This document shows, in pieces, positions 53,036 to 64,000 of a stretch of 64,000 nt of DNA. Source of the stretch: Diphasiastrum complanatum (lineage: Eukaryota; Streptophyta; Lycopodiopsida; Lycopodiales; Lycopodiaceae). The notes beneath the pieces are model-generated. The model had not been told where the DNA came from and did not search any database. It saw only the letters and a list, made by a program, of their open reading frames with translations. The position numbers and the translations under genes are program-made. Where the stretch lies: positions 101,150,433 to 101,214,432 of the forward strand of contig CM055092.1 of the NCBI GenBank assembly GCA_029204225.1. The letters are read 5' to 3'. Every line of letters starts with the position of its first letter. Positions within the stretch are counted from its first letter, which is position 1.

Positions 53036-54420
53036 ATGCTAGAGCATTTCAAATGTTATACTCTAGATGATGTGGTTATCATGTTACCGAAAGTACATCG
53101 TGAACCTGAAGAACAAGTGCCAGAATCGAAAGATGCTTATGATGGCCCAGCTAGGATGCAGCCTATGAATCTTGCGGAACCAGGAGAACGAGAAAAAATT
53201 GTACAAGTTGGAGCACAACTTACTCCTGAACAGTTTCAAGAGCTATGGAAATTGCTTACTAAGTATCAAGATTCCTTTGCTTGAACTTATAAAGATCTCA
53301 AAGGGATTCCGACATCAGTTATTGAACATACCATAACATTAATGCCTGATGCAGTTCCCAAGGTCACAAGATTCTATCGTTGTAATCCTAATATTACGGA
53401 TTTGATAAAGAAAGAGTTACAGAGATTGCTTGAAGCTGATTTCATTTATGAGATCGAGCACACTGAATGGGTTTCATCAATTGTCATTGTTCCTAAGAAG
53501 AATGGAAGATTGAAAATTTTTGTGAATCTCAAGGCCTTGAATAGTGACACGAAATGATCACTTTCCGTTACCTTTTATTGAAAGCATTTTGGATCGCCTT
53601 GCTGGAGCAGAAGCTTATAGTTTTCTGGATGGATTTACTGGATACAACCAGGTCAAGATTGCACCTAGAATGGGACACTTATGCTTATAAAGTAATGTCT
53701 TTTGGACTCCATAATGCACTCAGTTCATTTCAAAGAGTAATGCAATTTGCTTTTAGAGATTATCTATAGAAATTCCTCAAAATATACTTGGATGACCTTG
53801 GAGTCCATAGCATAGATACAGACCATCTGGATCATTTGGAAAAAGTATTTGAACGTTGTTGCAAGTACCAAATTTTCTTAAATCCAGAAAAGTATCAGAT
53901 TTGGATTTCTCATGGAGTTGTTCTCGGACATGTGGTATCAAGGCATGGCATTGCAATGGACTATTCAAAAATCAAAGTCATTGTGGAATTACCACCACCA
54001 GGGACAATTTGTGGAGTTTATGTCTTTATGGGTCATGCGCATTATTATCGAATTTTCATTATCTTCTTTGCAGATCTTACAAGACCTATATACAAACTAA
54101 CCGTTGTTCCTATTTGGACAGTTGAGGTGTTAGAAGCCTTTGAAAAATTAAAAAAAAAAACATCAGCTTTAGCACCAATACTACGTTCTCCAGATTGGAT
54201 GATTGAATTTCATGTTCACACTGATGCCTCGAAATATGCAATTGGATCAATGTTGACACAGCCAGGTGAATACAAGAAAGACTATCCCATACGATTTGCA
54301 AGCCGACAGCTTACAAATTCAAAGAAAAACTATTCGACAACAGAACGTGAAACATTGACAATGATTTTCTCTGTAAGAAAATTTTGATATTATCTTATGG
54401 AAACACACTTTGTATTTTAT
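53036..54420 (+). pseudogene. Athila/Tat-like RT and RNase H
   Basis: RT entry: LLEADFIYEIEHTEWVSSIV and VPKKNGRLKIFVNLKAL (53,425-53,540), followed by frameshifted middle blocks. YLDDLGVHSIDTDHLDHLEK carries the active site with MDDLG near 53,790. Then VVLGHVVSRHGIAMDYSKIK, and RNase H (HVHTDASKYAIGSMLTQPG, NYSTTERETLTMIFSVRKF). It ends near 54,420 and the integrase is missing. Confidence 0.85.
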
Positions 54421-55060
54421 GAAAGAGGATAGATTTTGCAGTCGCGAAACTATCGCGACAACCACGATCCTCTTGCGACTCGGATGGAGTTCAGATGCGA
54501 TCGCTGGACACCGCCTATAAAGTCCTCACAATAGGATTCTAGCCTAAGCATACCATACACAGCAACAACACATGGAAACCGGTGGAGGTTAATCCAACCA
54601 AACCAAACCTAGATCGTACGGATCTAACCCCCAAACTATGGATCAATCAGAGTCATGGAAAGAGGAGTCACACCAGCAGCATGTAGCTACTCATCACAAA
54701 TTAAGCATACACTAGTGAGAGCCCAATAGATATACTTATACCCTCCAAGGCCCATGCACCACTAGTAGTGGACTGTGACACCTCACTAGACACTTCTGCA
54801 GCCTATCTGGGCCACGTCATCCAATTCCCTAATGACTCACTGATAGACCCATACCAACTCCACCACCATGCGTTTAGGCCTACAACCATTAATTATGACC
54901 ATGTACACATAAGGGCCCCAATTCCCTTATAGTCACAATTAACTTATGGGTTGTTGGTCTACCAGTCCCTAGCATGGACACGCTACCCGAGACCAGTCAT
55001 GGGCATGACATTCTTCCCCTCCATCGAACCCGAAAAGATCTTGGATACAAGAACTAAACG
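54421..55060. repeat. Repeat sharing a block with 33,000-33,190
   Basis: ACCAAACCTAGATCGTACGG, CTATGGATCAATC, CACACCAGCAGCAT and AAGCATACACTAGTGA recur in the same order in 33,070-33,200 with small changes. No protein is encoded. It may be the outer part of the same unknown element as the 1-kb inverted repeat arms. Confidence 0.55.
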
Positions 55061-55079
55061 ATTGAGAAATTGTATAATT

Positions 55080-56300
55080 ACCGAGCATCTGGTCGATGGA
55101 GGGTAAAGTCGAACTCTTGAAGAAGCAGCAGCCATCGGGTGATTCATCCAGTTGTGCAAGGTCTATTTACCAGATAGAGTAGGGCTTGGTGATCTACAAA
55201 GAAGACAAAGAGGTTGGGTAGCATGTAATGGAGGAATTTATTTACACTGTAAACTATGGCTAGTGCTTCACGCTCAGTGGTGGTATAGTTCATCTCTACA
55301 GGAATCAACTGCCTACTGGTGAAGTCGATTGGATAGTCCTTCTTGTACTCCCCTGGTTGCGTCAGAACACTCTTTATGGCATAGTTAGAAGCGTCTGTGT
55401 GGACATGAAATTCTATGGTCCAGATAGGAGGTTAAAGGATTGGTGTTGTAACTAAGGCCTTCTTGAAATTTTGAAAAGCCTCAGTGGCTTCGGTTGTCCA
55501 TTCTAGTTGGATAGTCATCTGATAGATTAAACGAGCCAACTTAGCAAAGTTCAAGACAAACCTCCAATAATAATTGCAATGCCCCATAAAGATGTAGACT
55601 CCACGTATAGTTCCAAGTTCAAGAAATGCAAGTATTATGCGGATCTTGTCGACGTCAGTGGCAATACCATGCCTTGAAACTACATGGCCGAGCACTATGT
55701 CGTGCGTGACCAGAAATTGGCATTTGGCCGGGTTTAGGGATATGCCGAATAATCGACACTGGATGAACACTTTCTCTAAGCAAGTTAGATGTTGGCTCTA
55801 GTGGACACACAAGTCGTCCATGAATATTTCAAGAAACTTCTGAAGAAAATCCTTGAAGGCATAACTCATTACTCGCTGGAAAGTGCTTGGATCATTGCAC
55901 AATCCAAATGGCACCACTTTGTAGGCAAATGTTTCCCACTCAGTGGAGAAGGCAGTTTTGTGCTGATCTTCTGGGGCTTTCTGCACCTGGTTATAGCCAC
56001 TAAACCCATCCAGAAAACTATAGGCTTCTTCTCCGGCTATTCTTTCTACACATTTTCCGTGAATGGTAAGGGAAAATGGTCCTTGTTGGTTACGACATTT
56101 AGCTTCTTGTAGTCCACACAGATTCTAAGTTTTCCATTTTTCTTAGGTATTACCACGATAGGTGATACCCAATCAGTGTGTTCCATCTCGTAGATGAATC
56201 CTACATCTAGAAGCTTCTTCAATTCTTCTTGGATCAACTGGGCGTACTGCGGATTGGACCTATAAGGCCTACTAACTGTGGGTTTTGCACCATCAGCCAG
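55080..56300 (-). pseudogene. Second Athila/Tat-like RT and RNase H, minus strand
   Basis: Order on the minus strand: IQEELKKLLDVGFIYEMEHT and VIPKKNGKLRICVDYKKLNV (56,235-56,110), KTAFSTEWETFAYKVVPFGL and IFMDDLCVH (55,960-55,800), then NPAKCQFLVTHDIVLGHVVS and GVYIFMGHCNYYWRFVL (55,740-55,560). RNase H follows (FHVHTDASNYAI near 55,400 and NYTTTEREALAIVYSVNKF). Frameshifts separate the blocks. It is closely related to the plus copy at 53-54.4 kb. Confidence 0.85.
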
Positions 56301-56604
56301 TGGAATGGTGTGAACTACTACGTCTGGCGATATGCCCTTAGCTCAACATAATTCTAAGCAAGACAATCGCAGTATTTGTAGAGAAGTGCCTTGATATCAT
56401 CAAGTTCTTCTCCCTCCACATCTTCCCCACATCATCCCATACGACTTTCTTCTTCCTTCTCAGCTAGATCTAGCTCTTCCGTACGGGCAGGACCTTCATA
56501 AACATTGGCTCCTTAGGAGGTTTCTTCTAAGGGTTCTCGTAATCATCTACATACTACCACTACCACTTCATTTATCTCGTAATCCTTGACATACTATGGC
56601 ACGT

Positions 56605-56983
56605 TGTTAGGCCTGTTTGTGACTAATTACCTTGAGAGGACCCAGACACTCTAACTGAGACATATGGAGTATTGCATGTCTGTGTGACGGATATAGGCAG
56701 GAGGACTACATGAAGAGATGTGATCTATTTATAGTTGACCTGCATGGAGATTGCATGGTTTCATGCACAGGACTCTACTCTCTATATAATGAGGTGGGGA
56801 TTCTCCCGTCGACATATTGGGTTTAGGTTACCAGTTTCTCTCTTCTCCTTTTGCTTCACATGGCATGGCTTGGGGGCTAGATCCAGGTTTGATCTAGCAT
56901 TGGTTGGGCGGTTTGGCTCCATAGTCTCTTCTATTGTGTTCTCCTATCCTCATCTTAGGGATTATCCCTTAGGGGTCTTTTCA
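56605..56983 (+). repeat. Single LTR (379 bp) of an unassigned element
   Basis: It starts TGTTAGGCCTGTTTGTGACT and ends GGTCTTTTCA (TG...CA), with a TATATAATGAGG box near 56,784. A primer site follows. No second copy is found in the window. Confidence 0.7.
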
Positions 56984-56984
56984 T

Positions 56985-57001
56985 TGGTATCAGAGCCCGG
57001 C
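56985..57001 (+). other. Primer binding site
   Basis: TGGTATCAGAGCCCGGC is an extended initiator-Met primer site one base after the LTR end. Confidence 0.9.
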
Positions 57002-57499
57002 TAAGATGCGGTCTTGGATGGGCTGGAGACAAGTTCTACATTGAATTGGAATTGGAAAGCACTTGGATTTGCATCCCGGAGAAAAGTGCTGATTTTTTCA
57101 AGAAAAGTTAAAAGAGAATTCACAAAATTGTGGTTGCAGCATGCTTTTTCAAAATTGAGGTAGAGTACTTTTCTACAAGGTTGATTTTGGATTTGAAATG
57201 CTGAGAAATATGTGACTTCATTCTTAATTTCCTGTTTCTTGAGGAAACTTTCCATTGGTGTGAATAGATCTACTTTGTAGATTCGGCTGCTTGTTTCCTT
57301 GCCGTAGTCTGCCTGGTTAAAGTTTTGACAACATGCTTTAATGTTCTGAATCTTGTCATTTTGGTTAAGTTCATAGTAAATTAATAATAAATTGATTTAT
57401 TCGACTTGTATGGACACTGTGGTGGGTACTTTCATTGTCCTACCAAAGGCCCCATGGATCTTCTCGAGGAGAGATGATTGTAAAGAAGGCAATAGCCTC

Positions 57500-57740
57500 T
57501 TTTCAAACTCCAACATGACACATGCGATGCCTAAAGCGTGTCTTCAGAAGGGATAACAAGCTAAGTGGACTAAAGTCTCATGACTGGCATAAATTTTTAC
57601 AAGTTGGCATGGCATGTATTTTGACATTCATCCATCTCAGCCAGAGAATTTGCATGATAGGAACGTTGATAATGTGTGCTGTAAGACTAATACTTAAAGC
57701 AAGGGCTAAGAAGGGATATTTCACCTCACTAGAATAACCT
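57500..57740 (+). pseudogene. Possible CACTA transposase (DUF4218-type) fragment
   Basis: The frame MRCLKRVFRRDNKLSGLKSH then DWHKFLQ resembles the start of the conserved domain found after CACTA transposases (pattern G-L-K-S-H-D-x-H). What follows does not fit well, perhaps after a frameshift. Short and weak. Confidence 0.3.
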
Positions 57741-59600
57741 GTAAACAGAATTATTGGTTTCTGCTGTGAAATAAAAGGAAAGCAAGGAGCAATCCAGAGA
57801 GATATAACCCGGTTTTAAGAATCACAATAAGCAATTTACTGTTTGCTTCAAGTTTGGTTCTCTGTTTGAAATTACAGAGAGATGATTCTAGTTATGGAAT
57901 CAATATCCATGCTTCCGCTGTAATGATTGTTTGCAAACCTAATGGATTCCTAGAAAAGCAGCTGTTAATCCCAGCCAGATAGTTGGACTTGTTGGTTGAT
58001 TCAGTTGTGGAAACCATGGTAGATATGATCATGTACTTGACAGATTGCAGCAGATCGCTCTTTCCCTGGATTCACCTGCAAAGAAAAAGAATGTGAAGTC
58101 TACCTTGACAGCTGCCTTTGGGCGTTGTGGGTGGTTAGCCACAGTTGAGGTATGAGATTGATGTTCTCTCGTTGGCAGCGATGAATGAGAAGTTCTAGCT
58201 GCAGAGAAGGCAATAAATCTGTTTTGTTTCAGAGATACCTGAAACCCGAGGGGTTGTATGATTTTTAAACGTGCATCTGGGAGATCCAGCAGTTAAATGC
58301 ATGTCCTCCTTTTCCATAGAGTGCGTGAACAGCAGTAGGTCTGTTTTCCACAACGTTGGGGAACGGCAGGTAGCGCTTGATGTGAAAAAAAAAAAAAGAG
58401 AAGGGTTGAGCGCGACCTAAACTGTTCCTGGTTGCTTCTCTGTCTCGTGGTAAAGCGCGACTGGAAACCCTTTTTGTGCCAAAGGGAGTGGCGGCCAAAG
58501 AGGGAGCTGGCCCTAACTTATTTTTTTTGCTGGAAGGGTTTTGGTTTTTGGTAGGGCCCATGGCTTTTGTTTTTTAACCTTAGGGTTTTATGGTATGCAT
58601 ATGTTGGGTGTTTATAAGTTGCTTTGAAGCATGATGAGTGGTCGGCAATTTGGGGAGTTGGGTGACTAGCTGCATCAATGCTATTACATGCTGAATGATC
58701 AAGGCTTGATTGAATTTTGACATTTAGTAGCTTTGAGTTGGTTTGAAATTGGTTTACTCCGGAAGTTAAAGTTACTAGCACCCAATTATAGAAACTTCGG
58801 TTTCTTGGTGTTAGATTGTCAAAGTTTGACCTTAGGGGTTGAAGGAATATGGATTTCCTTTCTCTAGGGACAATATGCATGTTGTTGGGGCTTTATCACT
58901 TCGACATTTTTGTTAAGCTAGTTTATTTTGGGAACCTTAGTACTGTCGGAACTTTGGTTAGGGAGTTTTTAAGCCGATCTTGACAGAAAGGGATGGAACA
59001 GATCTAAGGCATATACCCAGTTTAGGAATTCGATTCCTTGGTACGATCTACTTAAACCATTTAACTCTGGAGTATTGGTACTCCCAATAAATGGAGTTAA
59101 ATAGTGTTTTTTTTTTTGTTTTCTCAACTCAAAAGAGTATCTGGATACTCAAAGTTGAGTTTTAATTATTCTATATCTTAATGATTCTCCTAGAGATTCT
59201 AGTATCATATCTTAGAATTGGATTCTAAGGATAGTTGTACTTGGAAATTTTTTTGTCTGCCAGAGTTTGTGGATGATTTCAGACTGTAATTATTATTTTT
59301 ATTTCTTTAACTTTAATCTCCTAAGTTAGGTAATATTTTACTCAGTTGGTTCATGTAAGTGTTTTACATGAAGGTGATGTTACTAACTTGTGTTGAGTGT
59401 AACCCAGTTGAGAAAATGTATCTCTTAGTGTAGTGTCTTGGTCATTCTGTAGGAGTCCTTGACAAAAGGAGTACGTGACATCTTACCCTTCAAACATGCA
59501 TCATATGCCATCAAACTGGTTGCATTCGAGATGCTCACCCTTGTGATTGCTCTATGATGGCTTGATTGATATAGTGCCATTGAATTCATATGGCATAGTC
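57741..59600. other. Stretch with no recognised feature
   Basis: Longest open frames are unconvincing. A poly-A run at 58,386 and T-rich parts are present. I found no exon, LTR end or repeat. Confidence 0.4.
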
Positions 59601-59619
59601 TCATGTGCCATAGTCTCGT

Positions 59620-60660
59620 GTGCTATAGAGTATTTGGCGAATCATCATGAGTATAATGCACTTGATCTGTAGGTAGGCGTACCTTCAAGTGATACTGGTT
59701 GTCTTTTCTTCTACCTTGGATAATCAGTGTACTGGTATTTGCATCAACAACATTGCATGCTTCGTCTGAGAATGTTACACACATCCCTATATAAGCTATT
59801 CTTGCCATTGATAGCAAAACTTGTTGTAGTGTAGGCACGAACAGAATATCTTCGAGTCATCTGTCTACGCCATTAGTGTTGAGCCATAGTGAACCAATAC
59901 CACTCACTTGATGCTTTGATCTATCTCCAAGAATGATAAATCTTGATGGATCTGCACTTCGAAAATCAGACATGATCCATCTTGATGTGACGAAGTGCGA
60001 GGTAGCTCTTGAATCAAGGATTACCTCTTGTTTGTCAGGTGTTGATACTACACACATGTCTGCACAGATGTAGGCGGTCGAATTTTCGTGATTCGATCTT
60101 TCTTTACCCATCTTCGAGCTCTCTGGCTCCTCGACATAGGACGAACTATTATTGTTCTTCTATCTGCTTTGAGCTTGTTTGTTTTTTGGGTTATGGTGGT
60201 AGTCCATGGTTGCATGACCCTTCTTATGACAGTGGATACACTCAATTTTCAGATTTAGCCAACACGAATGAGCAGTATGTCCTTTGTGTTTGCATCTCAC
60301 GCACGTCTTCTTGTCTCCACTCTACTATTTCGACTTTCCCTTGTTCTACCATTTGCCTTTGCTGGCTCCTTTTGCTTGCTGATCTCAATCATGCTCCTTC
60401 TTAGGCTTGAATTGTTTCTTTGCTTTCTCCTTGTTGCTGTAGAGGGCTTGGTCAGAAGCATCCTTGTGATCAAGATGCTCTCGAGCTTCGACTTCTTCTC
60501 AAATCTCAACAATTGCCTTTTCGAGTGTCATAGTAGAATCCTTTGCTAGCAGCGTTCTGGTTTGGAAGGATCTTGGTAAAGCTCTCAACAGATAGGTAAG
60601 CTGCTTCTCTGTTGATACTACATTTTCTATTCCAAAATTGTATAGTGATACGAAACGGAA
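59620..60660 (-). pseudogene. Third copia family: gag end, zinc knuckles, protease
   Basis: Minus-strand order: gag end (LTYLLRALPRSFQTRTLLAK near 60,590), zinc knuckles CVRCKHKGHTAHSCWLN and CIHCHKKGHATMDY (60,305-60,195), protease EVILDSRATSHFVTSRWIMS (60,030), where Arg replaces the Gly of DSGA, then IILGDRSKHQVSGIGSLWLN. At about 59,860 an in-frame stop follows, then 59,838-59,623 reads PTLQQVLLSMARIAYIGMCV. RT and integrase core are absent. Confidence 0.8.
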
Positions 60661-61580
60661 CGAAACTAGATGAAATGAAACGAAGCAAAGCGAAACTTGA
60701 ATGAACTCTGAAATTAATTTATGTTGAAAGCGAAGTGATCCCGAAGTGAAGCAAAATGAAACACGAAGCGAAAACCGAAAACAAAAAAAATAGTTCGTGT
60801 GGAATTTAGATATGATTGCTGGTCATTGTCGGCTATATCATTCCTACAATCCTCCAAAATGTAGATGGACACTGCTGATCTATGTTATAGATTAATACAG
60901 CATTCAACAAGATTGAACCATAGTGTAAAATTGAATAAACAAGTAAATGAGATACACGAACAATAGCAGACAAGATTCATTCAAGATCATACAATCATTC
61001 AAAATAATATGTGCATAACAGCTACAATATTATTTATTGATCCTCTTGATTTCAAGCACTGTGTGACAGATCCACACAGTGCATTGGCGTGAAAGAAATA
61101 CAATTCTCCCACAAATAGCGTGTCGCCTACTAACGGACTTCTGGATCTGTTGATCCTCTTACAAAATTGTCTCGCTCAATCTATTCTGTATATTTTCTTC
61201 TCTATATTTTTTTATGCATCAAGCAGAATGTATATTGATTGCAAACTTTTTCTCGTTGCATCTTGTTACTTCCCTGATCAAACAGATTAAACATCTATAA
61301 CTAATCATGGATTATAAGAGTGGCGGATTAGCCACATCTTAAAGCACTTCTGTTGATGTCACGATATCAGATCAAATATTTGTACCTCATGGTATTTGGT
61401 TGATCTTCTTGGTCCTTTGTGGATCACGAGTGATTTTCTGTCGCGAAACAATTTTGTGTTGTGTGTCGTGAAATTGTTCGCGAACATTTTTTTTGCTTCG
61501 TGTGTCTTTTCTATCCATTTTAGGGTTGAAAGCTAGCAAAGCTTTGGCAATTGAAACGTTTTGTTTCTTCAAGAACTGGG
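60640..61580 (-). repeat. Probable LTR-derived sequence beside the third copia
   Basis: 60,650-60,790 is a run of GAAACGAAGC-type motifs like the start of the family C LTR. 61,440-61,500 has TCGCGAAACAATTTTGTG and GTTCGCGAAC, like its other end. The order suggests rearranged LTR sequence. The borders are not defined. Confidence 0.4.
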
Positions 61581-61589
61581 AGGAGAGAT

Positions 61590-61880
61590 GTCATCATGAG
61601 ATGAGCTTAATAACCAGCTCGTGCTCCTAGACCTCTCTAAAATTGGGAGGTGAAGGGGCAAAATGAATAAGCTGCTCAAAATGCATCTCACCGTTGCCAT
61701 CTAGAGTTGTCCTAGATTCCACAATTAGACTAACCCACTTTCAACTGGCCCATTTATCCTCAAGAGAGGGACGATAATCAGGGGAAGAGGACTTATTTTT
61801 AAGGGCTTCTAAATAGCTAATAACAAGGTTGAGAATAGAAGGAAGAGGGAGAAGTAGGAGAGCTAATGAAAGCAAGAACT
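61590..61880 (-). pseudogene. Unrecognised decayed coding sequence
   Basis: One minus-strand frame reads KFLLSLALLLLPLPSILNLV, then ISYLEALKNKSSSPDYRPSL, EDKWAS, a stop, KWVSLIVESRTTLDGNGEMH, FEQLIHFAPSPPNFREV and a stop. The protein-like text suggests an old gene or element fragment. No family is recognised. Confidence 0.3.
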
Positions 61881-62843
61881 TAGGTGGCTATGTCAAGTAG
61901 AGGGGTCGAGCATAGGGGTAGAGCATAGAGATCTGGATGAGAGAGAAGGAGAATCATCCTTATTCTGTTTGAAAAAATCATGTTTGTGGGAGTACGCAAC
62001 CATTAAAAAAATAGGTCAAGAGAAAATTAAATGAAGAGAGGTAAAAACAGAAACAGAAAGGTCAGGAAGAAAGAAACTCTAATAAAAAACACCACTAAGA
62101 CAAGACAAGTTGTAATAAAGAAGGGGCAGAGCGAGCTAGCAACTAAAAAACAGAGAAAAGAAGGTTCATAGTCTCGAGGAGTTCAAAAACTCCTGCTAAC
62201 AAGGCCTGTAGACCTAGACAACTTGAAAAGGCACAGAAAGCACCCAAGTAATCGAAACCTTGGAAATACCAAAAAAATGCTTTCAAAAGAACTCGGTCAA
62301 AAGCAATACAACATTTCTATAAAAGGAAGAACGACTGAAGAGTTGTTCTAGACTAACTGAAGTTGAACTCAGGACAAGAGCTATACAACCACCCCAATAA
62401 AATGCCAATGGAGTAGAACTAGACACTCTTCCAAACTAACTGAAGTAGAACTCAGGCCAAGAGATAAACAGCCACCCCAAAACATGCTAGTTGAGCAGAA
62501 CCATAAACTCTGAAGATGAAAACGAGAAAAGAACACCTTGGGAAGAGCCCATTAAAGAAGAGTCTTAGAACTAAGAGAAGAAAAAGTGTGATGCCCTACT
62601 ATTAAGGTTTATACATTTTTACGATAATTTATTACTATATTTGAAGCCTTTCCCCTTTATCACAAGCACAACCTTTATTGGAAGTTGAATCTCTAATCTG
62701 AAAGTCATTTTTTTGACTTATTGAAGAGCAGAATTCGGGCCTATGAAAACAACAATTAGGGCAGCATAACACCAACCAGCCACCGAGTACTATGCCCAAG
62801 CTCTATATCGGCTGTCTATGGTCATTTTCCGCCATTGACCCAA

Positions 62844-62923
62844 CGGGGTTGGCTCAGTTGGTTGGCTTGGCATCCAAAGTTTCTTTGGTCCCAGGTTCGA
62901 GCCTCCCCTTGGAAACCAAGAAG
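62844..62923 (+). mobile_element. Short tRNA-like SINE with 21-22-bp target duplication
   Basis: The 80-bp insert has a Pol III box A (TGGCTCAGTTGG, 62,850-62,861) and box B (GGTTCGAGCC, 62,894-62,903) at tRNA-like spacing, starting GGGG and with CCCC near the end. It is flanked by CATTTTCCGCCATTGACCCAA (62,823-62,843, 21 bases) and a near-identical copy at 62,924-62,945 with one extra A. Long duplications of this kind are made by LINE machinery. It is too short for a classical SINE tail. Confidence 0.75.
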
Positions 62924-62945
62924 CATTTTCCGCCATTGAACCCAA

Positions 62946-64000
62946 GCAGGACAGCGCCTTACATCTCACTCAAAATAGATGCCAAAACAAAGGCAATCAG
63001 GGCTAAAAGTGCATCTTTGAAGGGCGCTATGCCACAGCAGTTCCAGCAGGCAGCATGGCATCCTTCCACGCAGGTCAGGGAACGGCCATCAACAAACAGT
63101 TCCAGATAGATGTGGCATCGGTTTCTAGGGCATACACCTCTCATGCCTTTCTCTTTTGAAGCGGCAAATTTCTTAAGGCAGCATAGTCTTTGATAACAAG
63201 CGGTTTCTAGGCATTTCTCCAAAACCAGCAACCATATTTCTCAAATGACAAGTCCAATGCATTCTTATGATCATTTTCCAGGAAGCGACCCTATACAAAG
63301 GCAGATTTCAGATGGTTCTTCTTGTCATATGTAGCGACAGTCATCTAACACCTTTAAGCGGTAGTTCCAGCGATCTTCTAAAGTTCTATATGGCAGTTTA
63401 GCGACAGCCTACATCAAACTAGCGCATTTTCAAGTGACTATTCTCAGTCAGCCCACCATTGCAACTTCAAAAGCTGTTTGTCCTTGTATCTCAAGTGGTT
63501 TTCAGCAATGAATAGGGATGTTTTCCATATAGGGGATGTTTACAAACCATTAAGCAGTTTGTAGATCTATTCTACAACCACTTGGGCTTTTGAACAGACA
63601 AATCCATGTGGCAATACCTTACTGGTTAATGAGTAGACACCAACACCTATCAACTACTCATTGGTTATTCTTCTCTATAGTAGTTGTAGAGCCCTCTTCT
63701 CTGTTTCAGGAGTTTCTCTTTGGATATATGTGCCAAGCCTCTACATTTTTTCATATTCATTCATGTCTTCTAGATTTACTCTGCTCTTAGGAAGCAGGAG
63801 CAGAGGGTGACAGACTTTTTCGCTAATGTCATTGTACTTTCTTTTTCATGTGAATGAATCACAACATCCATGTTATTTCTATTCTGAATAATCCTATGAA
63901 TGTCATTGTGATTCGGTTCAATAATGGATTCTATACTCTGAAGATTTGTAATTAACATTGACCAGGTATTAATCAAACTATGCAGTGGATCAAGATTTCA
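62946..64000. other. Stretch with no recognised feature
   Basis: No conserved protein, LTR end or strong repeat was seen. Short motifs such as AGCGACAG and TTCCAGC recur between 63,000 and 63,450. Confidence 0.4.

Noticed and set aside
58518-58880. 120-codon minus-strand frame
   Set aside because: No family, codon pattern or neighbouring context supports it.
62844-62923. A true tRNA gene
   Set aside because: The anticodon arm and acceptor pairing are poor and the unit is flanked by a target duplication, so it is a retroposon.

Overview
This is nuclear DNA from a land plant with a retrotransposon-rich genome. The evidence is one split nuclear gene for a chloroplast thylakoid-lumen protein, chromodomain-bearing Ty3 elements, initiator-Met and Athila-type primer sites, and a tRNA-like SINE. 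The species cannot be fixed from sequence alone. A 17.5-kb intron built of nested elements suggests a large genome.

The only convincing host gene runs on the minus strand from about 24,262 to beyond the left edge. Five exons (24262-24049, 23920-23777, 22428-22363, 22201-22121, 4636-4550) have GT-AG borders, and all introns have the same phase. Joined, they encode a transit peptide, a twin-arginine lumen-targeting signal and the first half of a PsbP domain. The gene resembles plant PsbP-domain (PPD) proteins, and the PPD3 type is the closest I can recall. Its intron 4 (22,120-4,637) holds almost the whole left third of the window. Intron 2 holds a cluster of foldback elements.

Nest inside intron 4: an old minus-strand element A' (about 4,903-7,069 plus 20,463-20,521) has a plus-strand element A (7,070-20,462) inside its LTR. 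The internal region of A is replaced by a rearranged element B1 (about 8,878-13,633), which carries a duplicated gag and an inverted LTR. The 3' LTR of A is split by a young, full-length chromovirus B2 (13,853-20,139). B2 has 358-bp LTRs with two differences, a CCTGG target duplication and one gag-pol frame broken only by two TAG codons. A LINE reverse-transcriptase remnant lies at about 20,530-21,250.

The left edge (1-3,270) holds two decayed Ty3 fragments. To the right of the host gene lie further repeats: Ty1/copia family C in three copies (LTR at 26.8-27.5 kb; LTR plus gag at 30.9-32.7 kb; nearly whole element at 41.1-45.6 kb), a 372-bp tandem repeat (29.65-30.6 kb), a long CT microsatellite (32.84 kb), a 1-kb inverted repeat pair (33.2-34.2 and 45.6-46.6 kb), a cluster of GCCACGCGTGGC-like palindromes (35.0-35.5 kb), a Ty3 gag with LTR (36.6-39.3 kb), a local duplication (39.65-40.85 kb), a second copia (47.7-49.5 kb), Athila/Tat-like elements (47.3-47.7, 49.5-54.4, 55.1-56.3 kb), a lone LTR with primer site (56.6-57.0 kb), a third copia (59.6-60.7 kb) and a short SINE with a 21-22-bp target duplication (62.8 kb). 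No rRNA, intact tRNA or CRISPR was seen.
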